From an uncultured Pelagibacteraceae bacterium (GTDB taxonomy: Bacteria > Pseudomonadota > Alphaproteobacteria > Pelagibacterales > Pelagibacteraceae): DNA of 62,147 nt. The position numbers and the translations under genes are program-made. Numbering within the stretch: position 1 is the first letter of the stretch; each line of letters opens with the position of its first letter. The notes beneath the pieces are model-generated. The model saw only the letters and a list, made by a program, of their open reading frames with translations, made no database searches and was not told the DNA's origin. The stretch spans positions 1 to 62,147 of the forward strand of contig CACPDA010000003.1 of the NCBI GenBank assembly GCA_902632515.1, given 5' to 3'. Below, piece after piece: positions 61,494-62,147 of this stretch.

Positions 61494-62147
61494 ATGTATA
61501 GAAATTTTAATATTTGGTCTTTATCCTCTCTACTAATATCTTTAATCGTAATTATTCCAATATTAACTGTCTTTTCAAGTTTCTTCGAAAATACTACAGA
61601 TTATTTTAGTATACTAAAAAACACATTCCTTTTTGAATATACAATAAATTCTATTTGTTTATTAGTGAGTGTTTTATTTTTAACATTTATAATTGGAACA
61701 GGTTCAGCTTATTTAGTATCTTTTTATGAATTTCCTTTAAGTAATTTTTTTAAATGGGCATTAATTTTATCGTTTGCCGTTCCTCCATATATTTACGCAT
61801 ATTCATTAACAGCCTTTTTTGAAAATTATGGTACCGCATATACAATTTTGAAAAATTTTTTTGGAGAAGCAAATTACAACAAACATATACCAAAGTTTGA
61901 TGGTATGTTAGGCAGTGTATTATCAATATCCTTTTCTTTATTTGGATATGTTTATATTCTTGCTAGAGCATCTTTTTTATATCAGTCACAAAATTTAATA
62001 GATTTAGGAAAAAATCTTGGTTTTTCAAATTTTAGATCTTTTTATTCAATAATTCTTCCGTCAGCTAGACCAGCAATTGTTGCCGGCTTATCTTTAGTAG
62101 CCATGGAAACTTTAGCTGAATTTGGAGCAGTTGATTTTTTTTCTATT
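61494..62147 (+). CDS. Ferric-iron ABC transporter permease, N-terminal part (3' end outside window)
   Basis: The frame from ATG 61494 is open to the window end (218 codons). It has hydrophobic helices at residues 9-27, 53-75, 85-104 and 143-162, and an EAA-type loop DLGKNLGFSNFRSFYSIILPSARPAIVAGL near residues 176-205, followed by LVAMETLAEFGAVDFFSI, as in FbpB/SfuB/FutB permeases (two-domain, about 530 residues). Only the first domain is inside the window. Confidence 0.9.
   Translation, partial: MYRNFNIWSLSSLLISLIVIIPILTVFSSFFENTTDYFSILKNTFLFEYTINSICLLVSVLFLTFIIGTGSAYLVSFYEFPLSNFFKWALILSFAVPPYIYAYSLTAFFENYGTAYTILKNFFGEANYNKHIPKFDGMLGSVLSISFSLFGYVYILARASFLYQSQNLIDLGKNLGFSNFRSFYSIILPSARPAIVAGLSLVAMETLAEFGAVDFFSI

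Noticed and set aside
1..62147. CRISPR arrays, insertion sequences, prophage, tRNA or rRNA genes
   Set aside because: No regularly spaced repeats, transposase or integrase motifs, tRNA-like cloverleaf or rRNA sequence was seen in any part.

Overview
The window is a gene-dense, AT-rich (about 30% G+C by eye) stretch of a marine alphaproteobacterium. Gene content and style point to SAR11 (Candidatus Pelagibacter): short or overlapping gene junctions, a TmoXWV-type osmolyte transporter with a fused double permease, TMA monooxygenase, TMAO demethylase, GmaS/Mgs, a sarcosine-oxidase complex and very many A/T-ending codons. No phage, transposon, CRISPR, tRNA or rRNA was found, and no gene-free stretch exceeds 300 bases.

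Left edge (1-1.3 kb): the end of a ZapE/AFG1-type ATPase, a YjbQ protein, and a 60-residue cysteine-rich protein behind a perfect Fur-like palindrome. From 1.3 to 16.5 kb almost everything is on the minus strand and forms a methylated-amine block: photolyase, a diaminopropionate-ammonia-lyase-like PLP enzyme, a GmaS-like ligase, an Amt transporter with two tiny membrane proteins, three glutamate-synthase-like subunits (MgsABC), a second glutamine-synthetase-like ligase, an FAD amine oxidase, a winged-helix regulator and a TMAO demethylase (Tdm). From 16.5 to 22.3 kb the plus strand carries the TMAO/betaine ABC transporter, its binding-protein gene isolated by a strong promoter and terminator and separated from the ATPase and permease by three small envelope genes. 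TMA monooxygenase (Tmm) converges on it. A trio of uncertain role (GpsA-like, iron alcohol dehydrogenase, class-I amidotransferase) follows, then formate-THF ligase (fhs) and soxBDAG.

From 33.6 to 43 kb there is a mixed set: exporter, lipoprotein, racemase, cupin, cold-shock protein, PurEK, and an unexplained four-gene run made of an altered M19 dipeptidase, an unknown 553-residue protein, a DUF3726-like protein and a tiny zinc-ribbon protein. From 43 to 55.4 kb C1 metabolism resumes: a DmdA-like GcvT-family methyltransferase with MetF, a Rieske oxygenase with a CntA-like bridging Glu, a mini kinase/nucleotidyltransferase pair, enoyl-CoA hydratase, and dimethylglycine dehydrogenase with ETF and ETF-quinone oxidoreductase. 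The last 7 kb holds HisI, FolE, an AcuI-like reductase, a LysR regulator, and a Fur-type-controlled ferric-iron ABC operon that contains a peroxiredoxin-like gene lacking the peroxidatic cysteine and two long inverted repeats.

Taken together, the genes import TMAO, betaine and (methyl)ammonium, strip methyl groups as formaldehyde or methylene-THF and methyl-THF, oxidise the C1 units through MetF and Fhs, feed electrons to quinone through ETF, and recover nitrogen as glutamate, glycine and ammonium. The step from dimethylamine to monomethylamine and a reductase for the Rieske enzyme are not visible here.
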